This document shows, piece by piece, positions 25,428 to 33,842 of a stretch of 64,000 bases of DNA. The position numbers and the translations under genes are program-made. The stretch is from the NCBI RefSeq assembly GCF_030246885.1, contig NZ_CP126739.1:2852001-2916000 (forward strand). The letters run 5' to 3'. Position 1 is the stretch's first letter. Every line of letters starts with the position of its first letter. Below the pieces are notes generated by a model. That model ran no database searches. It worked only from the letters and a program-made list of their open reading frames with translations, and had not been told where the DNA came from. This stretch comes from Microbacterium sp. zg-B185 (GTDB taxonomy: Bacteria > Actinomycetota > Actinomycetes > Actinomycetales > Microbacteriaceae).

Positions 25428-26660
25428 ATGAAGGTCCTGATGATCGCACCGGCCTGCGACGGCGAGGACGTCGGAGAAGCGTGGGTCGCCTTCCAGTGGG
25501 CGCAGATGCTGTCCGACGAACACGATCTGACCCTGCTGACGACCTATAAGCGGGGCCACACGCCCTCAGCGGTGCAACTGCCCGACGTTCGGGTGATCGA
25601 GTGGCAGGAGCCACCCGGGGTCGGCCGATTCGAGCGACTGAACAGCCTGATGCAGCCCGGCTACGTCCCGTTCTATCTCCGTGCTCGCCGATGGCTCCGC
25701 CGGCGGCTGGCCGACGGCGAGCGCTTCGATATCGCCCATCAGGCCGTACCGGTCGCGATGCGCTACCCGTCGCCCGCGGCGGGTTCGGGGATTCCGCTCC
25801 TCATCGGGCCGGTGGGCGGCAGCCTGGGCTCGCCCCCGGCATTCGCCGAGGACGAGGGAACGACCCCCTGGTGGCAGCGACTGCGCGCCCTGGACGCGTG
25901 GCGCATCCGGCGTGATCCGCTGCTTCGGCGGACGTACGAGTCGGCCGCGTGCGTGATCGGCGTGGCGCCGTATGTCCAGGACTTCCTGAGCGGGCTGACC
26001 CTGCGCCGGTTCGAGATCATGAGCGAGACTGCGGTCCACACCGTCCCTCCGCCGGTGGACCGTTCCGCGCACGAAGGGTCGGTCCGGCTCCTCTACGTCG
26101 GCCGGATCGTGCGCACCAAGGGTCTGCGCGATGCGATCACGGCCCTCGGCCTGACCCGCGACCTGGATGTGGTCCTGGACGTGCTCGGGGACGGCGACGA
26201 CCGCGCGGCCTGCGAAGCCCTGGCGGTGCGGCTCGGCGTCAGTGCCAGGGTGAGGTTCCACGGCAAGGTGCCCCGCGAGGCGGTGGATGGGTTTTACGAG
26301 CGCGCCGACGTCTTCGTCTTCCCCAGCTACCGCGAACCCGGAGGCAATGTGAGTCTGGAGGCGATGGCCTACGGGCTTCCCCTCGTCGTCTGCCGCCGCG
26401 GCGGGCCCGGCGCGAACGTCGACGACGCCTGCGCGTTCCGGCTCGACGCGGACTCCCCCGCGCAGCTGGCCGCCGATGTCGCCGGCGCGATCCGCACGCT
26501 GGTCGACGAGCCCGAGCTGCGGCGCCGCATGGGGGACGCGGCGCGCGAACGCGTTGCGCGCACCCACCTGTGGGCGCACCGCCTGGAGCGGATGAACCAG
26601 CTCTACGAAGACATCGCCACGCGCGCCGTCGGGTCCGCTACCCCCGGTCCGGCGAGCTGA
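25428..26660 (+). CDS. Glycosyltransferase family 4
   Basis: A 410-residue GT-B protein with LMIAPACDGEDVGEAWVAFQWA at the N-terminus and the donor-site block RLLYVGRIVRTKGLRDAI, then ADVFVFPSYREPGGNVSLEAMAYG with the EX7E-type motif. ATG at 25428 is chosen because GAGAGGGG lies 8 nt upstream; GTG at 25401 would overlap the previous stop and cannot be excluded. Its 3' end overlaps the convergent asparagine-synthase-like gene by 23 bp, so the two operons meet here without a terminator between them. Confidence 0.88.
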   Translation: MKVLMIAPACDGEDVGEAWVAFQWAQMLSDEHDLTLLTTYKRGHTPSAVQLPDVRVIEWQEPPGVGRFERLNSLMQPGYVPFYLRARRWLRRRLADGERFDIAHQAVPVAMRYPSPAAGSGIPLLIGPVGGSLGSPPAFAEDEGTTPWWQRLRALDAWRIRRDPLLRRTYESAACVIGVAPYVQDFLSGLTLRRFEIMSETAVHTVPPPVDRSAHEGSVRLLYVGRIVRTKGLRDAITALGLTRDLDVVLDVLGDGDDRAACEALAVRLGVSARVRFHGKVPREAVDGFYERADVFVFPSYREPGGNVSLEAMAYGLPLVVCRRGGPGANVDDACAFRLDADSPAQLAADVAGAIRTLVDEPELRRRMGDAARERVARTHLWAHRLERMNQLYEDIATRAVGSATPGPAS

Positions 26661-28359
26661 CGACGACCAGGTTCGTCACGAGCGCCACCGAGCTCGGACG
26701 CGGTTCCACGCGTCCCGCGAGCACGCCCTCGACCCACTCGGCGCGCACGAAGTCCATGTCGCGGACGGGATCGAGCACCCCCGGATGCTCCCTCCAGTGT
26801 GCGACCACCTTCGCCGTCATGATCGATCCGCCCGCAGGGGGGCGGTTGCCGCGCCGCACCCGCTGCAGCGCCTTGCGTGCCGCCTTGCGGCCGGTGCGCA
26901 CGGCGTCCAGCACCGGCTGCCACCGTGCGGGGTGCGCGTACGCCGATGGCGGCGGCCTGCCGTCCAGGGGCATCGCGCCGAGCTCAGGATCCAGTTCCAT
27001 CTGCAGCGCGCCGAGGAAGCGCGCGCCCGCCTTGTCCTGGGGGCGTAGCCGCGCCGCGATATCCAGGAAGCCCGGGTCGAGCATGGGGTTGATCACCACG
27101 CGCTGATCGGACACGGCCACATCGGTGGCGCCCGCCCACCGTTGCATGCGATGCGCGACATACAGCTCGTCGGCCGCCCGGAACCACTCGTCCCCGCCGG
27201 CCCTGAGCGCCTCGTACACGGCCCGGTTCGCGGCCTCCCGCGCCCACGTGCTGAAATCGTCCGTGAGCAGGCCGGGTTCGACCGCTTCGTTCACGAACAT
27301 CCGCCAGGACGCCAGCTGCTCGGCATCCTTCCTGGTGTAGGTCCGCTCCCGCACCGGCCCGAGGTAGTAGAACCCGCGGGCGATCTCGCCGCCCAGACCC
27401 GAGATGCGCACACCCTGGTCGAAGTCGCGCTCGGCGATCCGCTGCGCGGCCAGCGCGACCGGGTCGGCCATGCCGTCGAGGCGGACGGCGTCGGCACGGC
27501 ACAGCTCCCACGCCTGGTCCGGACTGACCGCGGCCACATCGGCCAGCCCGTGCACGGAGTGGCGGATGCCGTAGCGCGCCGAGATCGCGCGGGCCAGCGC
27601 GACATCGCCGGTCCCCGGCACCTCCAGCGTCATGGCTCGCAGCCCGCGCCGCCGACGCTGCGGAATGGCGCTGAGCAGCAGCCGTGAGTCCATGCCGCCG
27701 GTGAGCTGGAGCACCGCGTCGGGGTGGTCATCCAGCAGCGCATCGAGGGATCGTCGCAGAAGCGCGGCCGCCTCGTGCACGGCGTCGTCCAGCTCGATCG
27801 GGGATGCCGCGGGCGCACGCGACGAGGTGACCACCACCCCATCGGGTCCGAGCCGGGCGATCGCGCCGGCGTCCAGCTTGCGGATGCCCTCGAAGAGCGT
27901 GCGCTGGCCCAGCTGCCAGCCGAGCAGGGACTGGACGCCCACAGCGGTCCGATCCAGCGGCGCGGACGCGGCCCCGCCCGCGCGCAGCGCGGAACTGGAG
28001 AGCACTCCGGCTCCGGCGCGCCCGGTCTCCGAGTGGAACAGATGCTGGAATCCCAGCGAGTCCGCGACCATCGTCACACCGCTCCGGTCCGCCCCGACCG
28101 CGCCGAATGGCGGCAGCAGCCGGCTGAGTGCGTGCGGATCGACCCGCATCAGCTCGGCGACGTCGCCCTCGCTCACGCGTCCCCCGGCCCGTCGCACCAC
28201 CCGCGAGACGGCCAGCACGGGGTGCGGGTCCGGCGCCGCCCGCAGTCCCCAGTGATCCAGCGCTGCCGGGCCGCAGAGGACCCGGGTCATCCCGGCCGGG
28301 GGTGGGGGAAGCGGGCGCCGGGTGGTGGCGATGAACCCGGGCAGGGCGGCGGAGCTCAT
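26638..28359 (-). CDS. Asparagine-synthase-like amidotransferase of the EPS locus
   Basis: A 573-residue protein of the asparagine synthase ATP-pyrophosphatase class. The PP-loop LTGGMDSR is at 219-226, with KxxDAGAIARL and FDQGVRISGLGGE downstream. The N-terminal 200 residues resemble a glutaminase fold, but there is no Cys at position 2, so it cannot take nitrogen from glutamine in the usual way; the amine donor would be a small amine or an amine on a carrier. It is the last gene of the 13-gene operon and overlaps the ACP gene (ATGA). Related proteins occur beside exosortase-A EPS genes in Gram-negative bacteria. Predicted role: amide-bond formation on an EPS substituent. Confidence 0.75.
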   Translation of the reverse strand: MSSAALPGFIATTRRPLPPPPAGMTRVLCGPAALDHWGLRAAPDPHPVLAVSRVVRRAGGRVSEGDVAELMRVDPHALSRLLPPFGAVGADRSGVTMVADSLGFQHLFHSETGRAGAGVLSSSALRAGGAASAPLDRTAVGVQSLLGWQLGQRTLFEGIRKLDAGAIARLGPDGVVVTSSRAPAASPIELDDAVHEAAALLRRSLDALLDDHPDAVLQLTGGMDSRLLLSAIPQRRRRGLRAMTLEVPGTGDVALARAISARYGIRHSVHGLADVAAVSPDQAWELCRADAVRLDGMADPVALAAQRIAERDFDQGVRISGLGGEIARGFYYLGPVRERTYTRKDAEQLASWRMFVNEAVEPGLLTDDFSTWAREAANRAVYEALRAGGDEWFRAADELYVAHRMQRWAGATDVAVSDQRVVINPMLDPGFLDIAARLRPQDKAGARFLGALQMELDPELGAMPLDGRPPPSAYAHPARWQPVLDAVRTGRKAARKALQRVRRGNRPPAGGSIMTAKVVAHWREHPGVLDPVRDMDFVRAEWVEGVLAGRVEPRPSSVALVTNLVVVSSPDRG

Positions 28360-28619
28360 CGCACGGCCGGCGCCAGCTTCGCCTCGACGAACCGGGTCAG
28401 CGAGCCGACGGTGTCGAACAGCTCCGCACCGAACTCGTCATCGTCGATCGTGATGTCGAAGCGCTCCTCGATCGCCGCGACGAGGGCGACGACGCCGAAT
28501 GAATCCAGCTCGGGAAGAGCGCCGAACAGCGCCGTGTCCGGCGTGAGCTCGCCCGGGTCCTGCGGCAGCTCGAGCGCGTCGACGAGGACGGTGCGGACGG
28601 CATCCAGGGTGTCGGTCAT
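28356..28619 (-). CDS. Acyl carrier protein
   Basis: An 87-residue four-helix carrier protein. The phosphopantetheine-accepting serine is S40 in ELDSFGVVAL, followed by the acidic recognition helix (EERFDITIDDDEF). Length is typical of stand-alone ACPs. ATG at 28619 has the strong RBS AAGGAGA. Immediate neighbours are the PLP decarboxylase upstream (17-bp gap) and the asparagine-synthase-like gene downstream (ATGA), so it very likely carries the substrate of these enzymes rather than fatty acids. AcpS encoded at 9834-10268 could load the pantetheine arm. Confidence 0.9.
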   Translation of the reverse strand: MTDTLDAVRTVLVDALELPQDPGELTPDTALFGALPELDSFGVVALVAAIEERFDITIDDDEFGAELFDTVGSLTRFVEAKLAPAVR

Positions 28620-28636
28620 GTCGGTCTCCTTCGGTG

Positions 28637-29863
28637 TCAGACGAGCACTTCGGCGGGGGCGGCGTGCCCCAAGAATGCGGTGGGACTGGCGGTGAGCCCG
28701 TAGGCGCCCGCCTGGAAGATCACGATGAGGTCGTCGATCGCCGCCGGCGGCAGCGGGATGTCATCGCCGAGCAGATCCAGCGGCGTGCACAGGCACCCCA
28801 CGACGGTGACCGCATCGCCGGAATCGGCCTCGACGCGGTTGCCGACCACGACCGGGTAGTTCCGCCGGATCGCCTGGCCGAAATTCCCCGAGGCGGCCAG
28901 CTGATGGTGCATCCCGCCGTCCACGACCAGGTACGTCTTGCCGCGGGAGATTTTCCGGTCCAGCACGCGGGTGACGTAGACGCCGCATTCCCCGACGAGA
29001 TAACGACCCAGTTCGATCACCGGGTTCGCCTCGGGGAACCGCTCGGCGACCGGACCGTCGATCAGCTCGTGCAGGGCCGCCGCGACCGCGTCCAGATCCA
29101 GCGGCTGGTCCTTCTCGGTGTACGGGATGCCGAAACCTCCGCCGAGGTTGAGGTAGCGGACGGGGCAGTCGAGGTGGTCGGCGAGCGTGCTGACGAGCTC
29201 GACCGTCCGGCGCTGGGCCTCCGCGATGATCGCGGCGTGCAGGTTCTGCGAGCCCGCGAAGACGTGGAAGCCGAGCACGTCGACCCCGGCGCCGGACAGG
29301 TCGCGCAGCAACGCGGGCACCTCTTCGGCGTCGATGCCGAACTGCTGCGGTCCGCCGCCCATCCGCATCCCCGAGCCCTTCACCGCGAAGTCGGGGTTGA
29401 CCCGGATGGCGATGTCCGGGGTCAGGCCCAGCTCGTCGCCGGCGGCGATGACCCGACCCAGCTCGGTCCTGGACTCGATCTCGATGAGGATGCCGGCAGC
29501 GACGGCCTGACGGATCTCGGCGGGCGTCTTTCCCGGCCCGGCGAAGCTGACGCGGTCCGGACGGATCGTGGTGTCCAGCGCCACCTGCATCTCCAGGCCG
29601 GAGGCCACGTCGATCCGGTCCACCCGCCGGGCGAGGTGCTGCACGACCGCGGGCATCGGGTTCGCCTTCATCGCATAGCTCAGCTCGATGCGCGCCGGAA
29701 GCGCCGCGCGCAGGGCCTCCACCCGCGCGTCGAGCAGGCCGCGGTCGTAGGCGAAGAACGGCGTGGACCCGACGCGACCGGCCAGCCGGCTGAGCGGCAT
29801 CCCGCCCACCTTCAGCTGTCCGTCGATCGCCCCGAACGCGGCGACGTGGTCGTGCGGGCTCAT
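28637..29863 (-). CDS. PLP-dependent (fold III) amino acid decarboxylase
   Basis: A 408-residue enzyme of the diaminopimelate/ornithine decarboxylase fold. The Schiff-base lysine is K66 in LSYAMKANPMPAV; LNLGGGFGIPY binds the phosphate; GCLCTPLDLLGDD near residue 358 holds the active-site Cys from the partner subunit; and FQAGAYGLTASP is at the C-terminus. The family includes BtrK, which decarboxylates glutamate while it is tethered to an ACP, and a decarboxylase group found with exosortase-A EPS loci. With an ACP gene next door, an ACP-bound amino acid is the likely substrate. ATG at 29863 overlaps the ligase stop (ATGA). Confidence 0.87.
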   Translation of the reverse strand: MSPHDHVAAFGAIDGQLKVGGMPLSRLAGRVGSTPFFAYDRGLLDARVEALRAALPARIELSYAMKANPMPAVVQHLARRVDRIDVASGLEMQVALDTTIRPDRVSFAGPGKTPAEIRQAVAAGILIEIESRTELGRVIAAGDELGLTPDIAIRVNPDFAVKGSGMRMGGGPQQFGIDAEEVPALLRDLSGAGVDVLGFHVFAGSQNLHAAIIAEAQRRTVELVSTLADHLDCPVRYLNLGGGFGIPYTEKDQPLDLDAVAAALHELIDGPVAERFPEANPVIELGRYLVGECGVYVTRVLDRKISRGKTYLVVDGGMHHQLAASGNFGQAIRRNYPVVVGNRVEADSGDAVTVVGCLCTPLDLLGDDIPLPPAAIDDLIVIFQAGAYGLTASPTAFLGHAAPAEVLV

Positions 29864-31419
29864 GCGGGCACCTCGGCCTTCAGGAGGGCGCGGTCGAACT
29901 TGCCGTTGGGCGAGCGGGGCAGTTCGATGCGCGCGTCGATCTGCGAGGGGACCATGTAGAAGGGCAGGAGCCGGCGCAGGGCGGCGGTCAGGGCCGGGAT
30001 ATCCAGCTCGGGCTGGGTGGGCGTGGCGATCAGGACGACACGCTGTCCCAGCGCCGGATCGGGTACCCCGACGGCGACGGCGTCCCGGACGAGACCGGTG
30101 CTGTAGGCCGCTTCCTCGACCTCGGTCGGGCTGACCCGGTAGCCCGAGGTCTTGATCATGTCGTCGGCGCGTCCGACGAAGTAGAGGAAGCCGTCCTCGT
30201 CCGCCACGACCGTGTCCCCCGACCACACCGCCATCTCGGGTGCGCGCCACTCCTGATCGGGATGGTGCACGGGGCGGAACCGCTCGGCGGTGCGCACCGG
30301 GTCGTTCCAGTAGCCCAGGGTCACCAGCGCTCCGCGGTGCACCAGCTCCCCCGGCTCGCCCGGACCGCAGCGCGTGCCGTCGGGCCGGAGCACCAGGACC
30401 TCGGCGTTCGGGATGGCCTTGCCGATCGAGTCGGGCCGCCGATCCACTTCGGCCGGATCCAGGTAGGTGGAGCGGAACGCCTCGGTCAGGCCGTACATCA
30501 GGTACGGCGCGGCCTGCGGGAACGTGTCGCGGAGCCGGTCCAGCGTGGCGCGCGGCATCCGTCCCCCGGTGTTGGCGAAGTAGCGGAGGCGTTCGGCGGC
30601 CGCCTCCGGCCAGGGAACCTCCGCGATCTGCAGCCAGAGCGGGGGAACCGCGGTGATCCCGGTCACGCCATGCCGTGCGCAGAGCTTGGGCACATCGCGC
30701 GGGACGAGGTAGTTCATCAGGACGACGTGCGCGCCGACCGAGAACGCCGTGGTGACCTGGCTCAGCCCGGCGTCGAAGCTGAGCGGCAGCGCGCTCAGGA
30801 TCACGTCGTCCGGCGTGTTCTGAAGGTACGTGCTCACGCTCTCCGCCCCGGCCAGCAGGTTGCGGTGGCTGAGCACGACCCCCTTCGGTCTGCCGGTGCT
30901 GCCCGAGGTGTACAGGATCGCGGCGGGGTCGATGTCGAGGACAGCCGGCTCGATCAGTTCCTGGGCGACGGCGGTGCGCCAGGGGTGCACCGCCGCGTCG
31001 ATCGCGGGCTCGACGACGTCACCGACGACGATCAGATGCTCGACCGCGGTGTGCGGCAGCACGTCGGCGAGCGCACCGAGACGATCCGCCGAGGTGACCA
31101 GGACCCGCGCTCCGCTGTCGCCCAGAATGTGGCCGACCTGGGCGGATTTGAGCACGTGGTTGACGGGGACGAACACCCCGCCGGCGGCGGATGCCGCGAA
31201 CAGTGCCACGACGGTCTCGATCCGCTTCTCCAGGTACACCGCGACGCGGTCCTCGCGCACCAGGCCCAGTTCGCGCAGATGCGCGGCGACCGAGGCGACC
31301 GCCCGCCACGTGTCGGCGTAGGTGACGGTCTCGCCCTTGTACGTGAGAGCCGGCGCGTCCGGGCTCGCCTCGGCGGCCCGCGCGAGCAGGTGGTGGACGT
31401 TCGTGCGGATCGCGGTCAC
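29860..31419 (-). CDS. AMP-forming acyl-CoA/acyl-ACP ligase
   Basis: A 519-residue ANL-superfamily enzyme. The phosphate loop ILYTSGSTGRPKGVV (about 166-180), the YGLTEAFRS motif, and the C-terminal VGRADDMIKTSGYRVSP and PRSPNGKFDR (catalytic lysine in the last) are intact. It should activate a carboxylic acid as acyl-AMP and load it onto CoA or the ACP encoded two genes downstream. The family resembles the acyl-CoA ligase found with exosortase-A EPS loci. Start ATG at 31419 overlaps the stop of the upstream glycosyltransferase (ATGA). Substrate unknown; an amino or hydroxy acid is inferred from the neighbouring decarboxylase. Confidence 0.87.
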   Translation of the reverse strand: MTAIRTNVHHLLARAAEASPDAPALTYKGETVTYADTWRAVASVAAHLRELGLVREDRVAVYLEKRIETVVALFAASAAGGVFVPVNHVLKSAQVGHILGDSGARVLVTSADRLGALADVLPHTAVEHLIVVGDVVEPAIDAAVHPWRTAVAQELIEPAVLDIDPAAILYTSGSTGRPKGVVLSHRNLLAGAESVSTYLQNTPDDVILSALPLSFDAGLSQVTTAFSVGAHVVLMNYLVPRDVPKLCARHGVTGITAVPPLWLQIAEVPWPEAAAERLRYFANTGGRMPRATLDRLRDTFPQAAPYLMYGLTEAFRSTYLDPAEVDRRPDSIGKAIPNAEVLVLRPDGTRCGPGEPGELVHRGALVTLGYWNDPVRTAERFRPVHHPDQEWRAPEMAVWSGDTVVADEDGFLYFVGRADDMIKTSGYRVSPTEVEEAAYSTGLVRDAVAVGVPDPALGQRVVLIATPTQPELDIPALTAALRRLLPFYMVPSQIDARIELPRSPNGKFDRALLKAEVPA

Positions 31420-32627
31420 TGTCCGTACACCTCGTCCTCGATGATGCGGGTGACCGCGTCACGGGTGGGCTGCCACGATCGCCCGATCACCGACGCGGCA
31501 GCGGCGGCGGCGTTCGCGTCGATGTCGGCGGCGGTGACGGCCGCGCTGAGCGCCGCCGCGAGACCGTCGGCGGTGGGCTCGGCCCACCGCACGTGCGGGT
31601 TGGGCAGCACGAGGTGCGCGAGGGGCATGTCGTTGACGACCGGGATGTTGCCGGCGGCGAGCATCTCCTCGGCCACCAGCGTGATGTTCGTGAACGACAT
31701 CGCCAGCCCTGTGACCGTGCGACCGTACAGCTCGTTCAGTTCGCCGGTGGTGAGGCGGCCGTGGAACGAGTGCGGCACCTGCAGCCCCCGAGGCGGCGCC
31801 CCGTAGACGTGGATCGGCTGGTCCGGGTGCAGCCGGTGGAACCGGGTCAGTGCCACCCGGGCGAGCTGGTAGCCGCGACGTGCGTAGTCGGGGCGGGAGT
31901 AGAACACGACCCCGCGGCGGTGCGGCTGCGGCGTCGGCGGCCGGTAGGCCGCCGAATCGCAGCCGAACGGGACGACGTCCGTGGCCAGCCCGGTGTGCTG
32001 GCGGATCATTCCCTCCAGCATCTCGCCCAGCGCGATGAGCCGGAACGGAAGCCGGTAGGTCATCGCCGCGAACTCGTACTCGGCGCCGTGCCCGTAGAAG
32101 TGCGGCTCGTAGTCCTGGATGAAGTACAGCCGGCGCATCGGAGTTTGCCCGTACGCGACGATCAGGTGGGCGGACTCCCACCCCGACGCGACCACGGCAT
32201 CCAGGGCGCGGATGCCGGCGCGGACGTCTCGGACCTCCGCGCGCACCGTCGGCCAGTGCTCGCGCACGACAGCGTCCAGGGCGGCAGCGTCCAGACCGTG
32301 ACGGTCGTAGAAGTACAGGACGCACCGGTGACCGCGGGCTTCCAGCGCCTCCACCATCCGGAACAGCGTCGTGTGTCCGCCGGAGCCCGGCGCCGGTGCC
32401 GTCGAGACCCACCCGATCGTCAACGGCCGCCCGCGGTGCGGCCGGGTGGCCGGAACCGCCAGGTCCTCGGGGACGCTGCCCAGGATGTCCTCGTCCGCGA
32501 TCTGGAAGAACAGGTCCGCCGCGCCGGTGGCCCGGTAGACGCGCCACGCGATCCGCTGCGCGACGCCGCGGACACCGACGTCGCGGGCGCGGCCCGCTCG
32601 GGCGAGCACCGCGGTCACCCTGCGCAT
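31416..32627 (-). CDS. Glycosyltransferase family 4, WsaF/rhamnosyltransferase-like
   Basis: A 403-residue GT-B protein. IGWVSTAPAPGSGGHTTLFRM opens the N-terminal half, and VVFYSRPDYARRGYQLA with the C-terminal GLAMSFTNITLVAEEMLAAGNIPVV form the donor half; both are typical of the WsaF group that adds rhamnose. Cytoplasmic. Gap of 36 bp to the upstream GT2; overlap with the ligase downstream (ATGA). Confidence 0.85.
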   Translation of the reverse strand: MRRVTAVLARAGRARDVGVRGVAQRIAWRVYRATGAADLFFQIADEDILGSVPEDLAVPATRPHRGRPLTIGWVSTAPAPGSGGHTTLFRMVEALEARGHRCVLYFYDRHGLDAAALDAVVREHWPTVRAEVRDVRAGIRALDAVVASGWESAHLIVAYGQTPMRRLYFIQDYEPHFYGHGAEYEFAAMTYRLPFRLIALGEMLEGMIRQHTGLATDVVPFGCDSAAYRPPTPQPHRRGVVFYSRPDYARRGYQLARVALTRFHRLHPDQPIHVYGAPPRGLQVPHSFHGRLTTGELNELYGRTVTGLAMSFTNITLVAEEMLAAGNIPVVNDMPLAHLVLPNPHVRWAEPTADGLAAALSAAVTAADIDANAAAAAASVIGRSWQPTRDAVTRIIEDEVYGQ

Positions 32628-32663
32628 GGCCCGCGGCTCTCGGAGGCACGGATGCCGATCGGC

Positions 32664-33842
32664 TCACACACCGGACACCACCCAGCGGGCGTAGTACAGC
32701 CGCTGACGGATGCGGCGGGCTGCGCGGCGGGCCAGGGCCGCGGGGCGCGCCGCCCGGGCTCCGCGCTGGATGCGCCGGAAGCGTGCCCACTCGCTCGAGG
32801 GCGGCCACACGTCGGCGGCGAAATCCAGGAGCGCCGCGTACTCGGCGCGCGGGTGACCGCGGTCCACCGCCGCCGACGCGAACCGCAGCGCATCCTCGGC
32901 CAGAGCGCGGCGGGCCCGGTCCCGGAGGCTCGCCGCCTGCGGGATGCGCGCCCCGACCCGCTCGAACACGCTGGCGAAGGCGCCCGCCCGGGCGACCAGG
33001 TCCACCAGCGTGCCGGAACCGTCGTTCGCGCTCATGCTCGCGTCGTGCTCCCGGTGCAGCGCCTGGTCGGCGCCGCCGACCCATCCGACGTCGCTGACCG
33101 CCGCGACGCGCATCGCGATCTCCATGTCCGGCGCGTACGGCAGCGCCGGGTTCATCGGACCCACCTCCGCCAGCACCGCGGAGCGCAGGACCATCTCCGG
33201 GTTGGTGATCGCACTCACCCCGAGCCGGCAGCGCTCGGCCAGCCAGTCCCGGCCCGACCAGATCGTCCACCCCACCTCGTGCAGGCGCGTGGCAGGCGGG
33301 TGCGCGCCGGCGAAGTGCCGCGGGTGGCCGTAGACCAGACCGACGCGGGGATGCGCCTCGAACAGGGCGGTGGCACGGGCCAGGGCCCCGGCGGCGAGCA
33401 GGTCATCGGCATCCAGCTTCACGACGTAGTCGCCGGACGCGACCTCGCAGCCGGCGTTGAAGGCGCGGACATGCCCGCCGTTCTCCGGCCGGACCAGGAC
33501 CCGCACGTTCGGGTGCGTCGCCGCGAGACGGCGGGCGACGTGGACGCTGTCGTCGGTGGAGACGTCGTCGACGATGATCACCTCGACATCGACCGCCTGC
33601 TGCGCGACCGCGCTGCCGACGGCATCCGGCAGATACCCGGCGTAGTTGTAGCACGGGATCACGACCGAGACCAGCGGCCGCTCCCGCGGGGTGAGCCGGG
33701 GTGCGCGCACCCGCAGGAGCGGTCTCGGCTGGGCCGGGGTCGCGCGCGCCAGCACGCGCAGCGCACGCCCGGACAGCGCGTGCGTCTCGGCGTAGTCCTC
33801 CCACACCGCCGGGGCCGCGGTCGCGGCGGTCTCACGAAGCAT
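32664..33842 (-). CDS. Glycosyltransferase family 2
   Basis: A 392-residue GT-A enzyme with VSVVIPCYNYAGYLPDAV and VIIVDDVSTDDS, the acceptor-side NAGCEVASGDYVVKLDADD (DxD metal site), and a C-terminal arginine-rich amphipathic tail that may bind the membrane. It overlaps the 3' end of the flippase gene by 11 bp. It is similar in plan to the GT2 on the other side of the flippase (35299-36348), so the two may be an old duplication. Confidence 0.87.
   Translation of the reverse strand: MLRETAATAAPAVWEDYAETHALSGRALRVLARATPAQPRPLLRVRAPRLTPRERPLVSVVIPCYNYAGYLPDAVGSAVAQQAVDVEVIIVDDVSTDDSVHVARRLAATHPNVRVLVRPENGGHVRAFNAGCEVASGDYVVKLDADDLLAAGALARATALFEAHPRVGLVYGHPRHFAGAHPPATRLHEVGWTIWSGRDWLAERCRLGVSAITNPEMVLRSAVLAEVGPMNPALPYAPDMEIAMRVAAVSDVGWVGGADQALHREHDASMSANDGSGTLVDLVARAGAFASVFERVGARIPQAASLRDRARRALAEDALRFASAAVDRGHPRAEYAALLDFAADVWPPSSEWARFRRIQRGARAARPAALARRAARRIRQRLYYARWVVSGV

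Noticed and set aside
26638..28359. Lasso-peptide cyclase
   Set aside because: The PP-loop enzyme resembles it, but no precursor peptide, B-type protease or transporter is nearby; ACP and decarboxylase neighbours fit EPS decoration.
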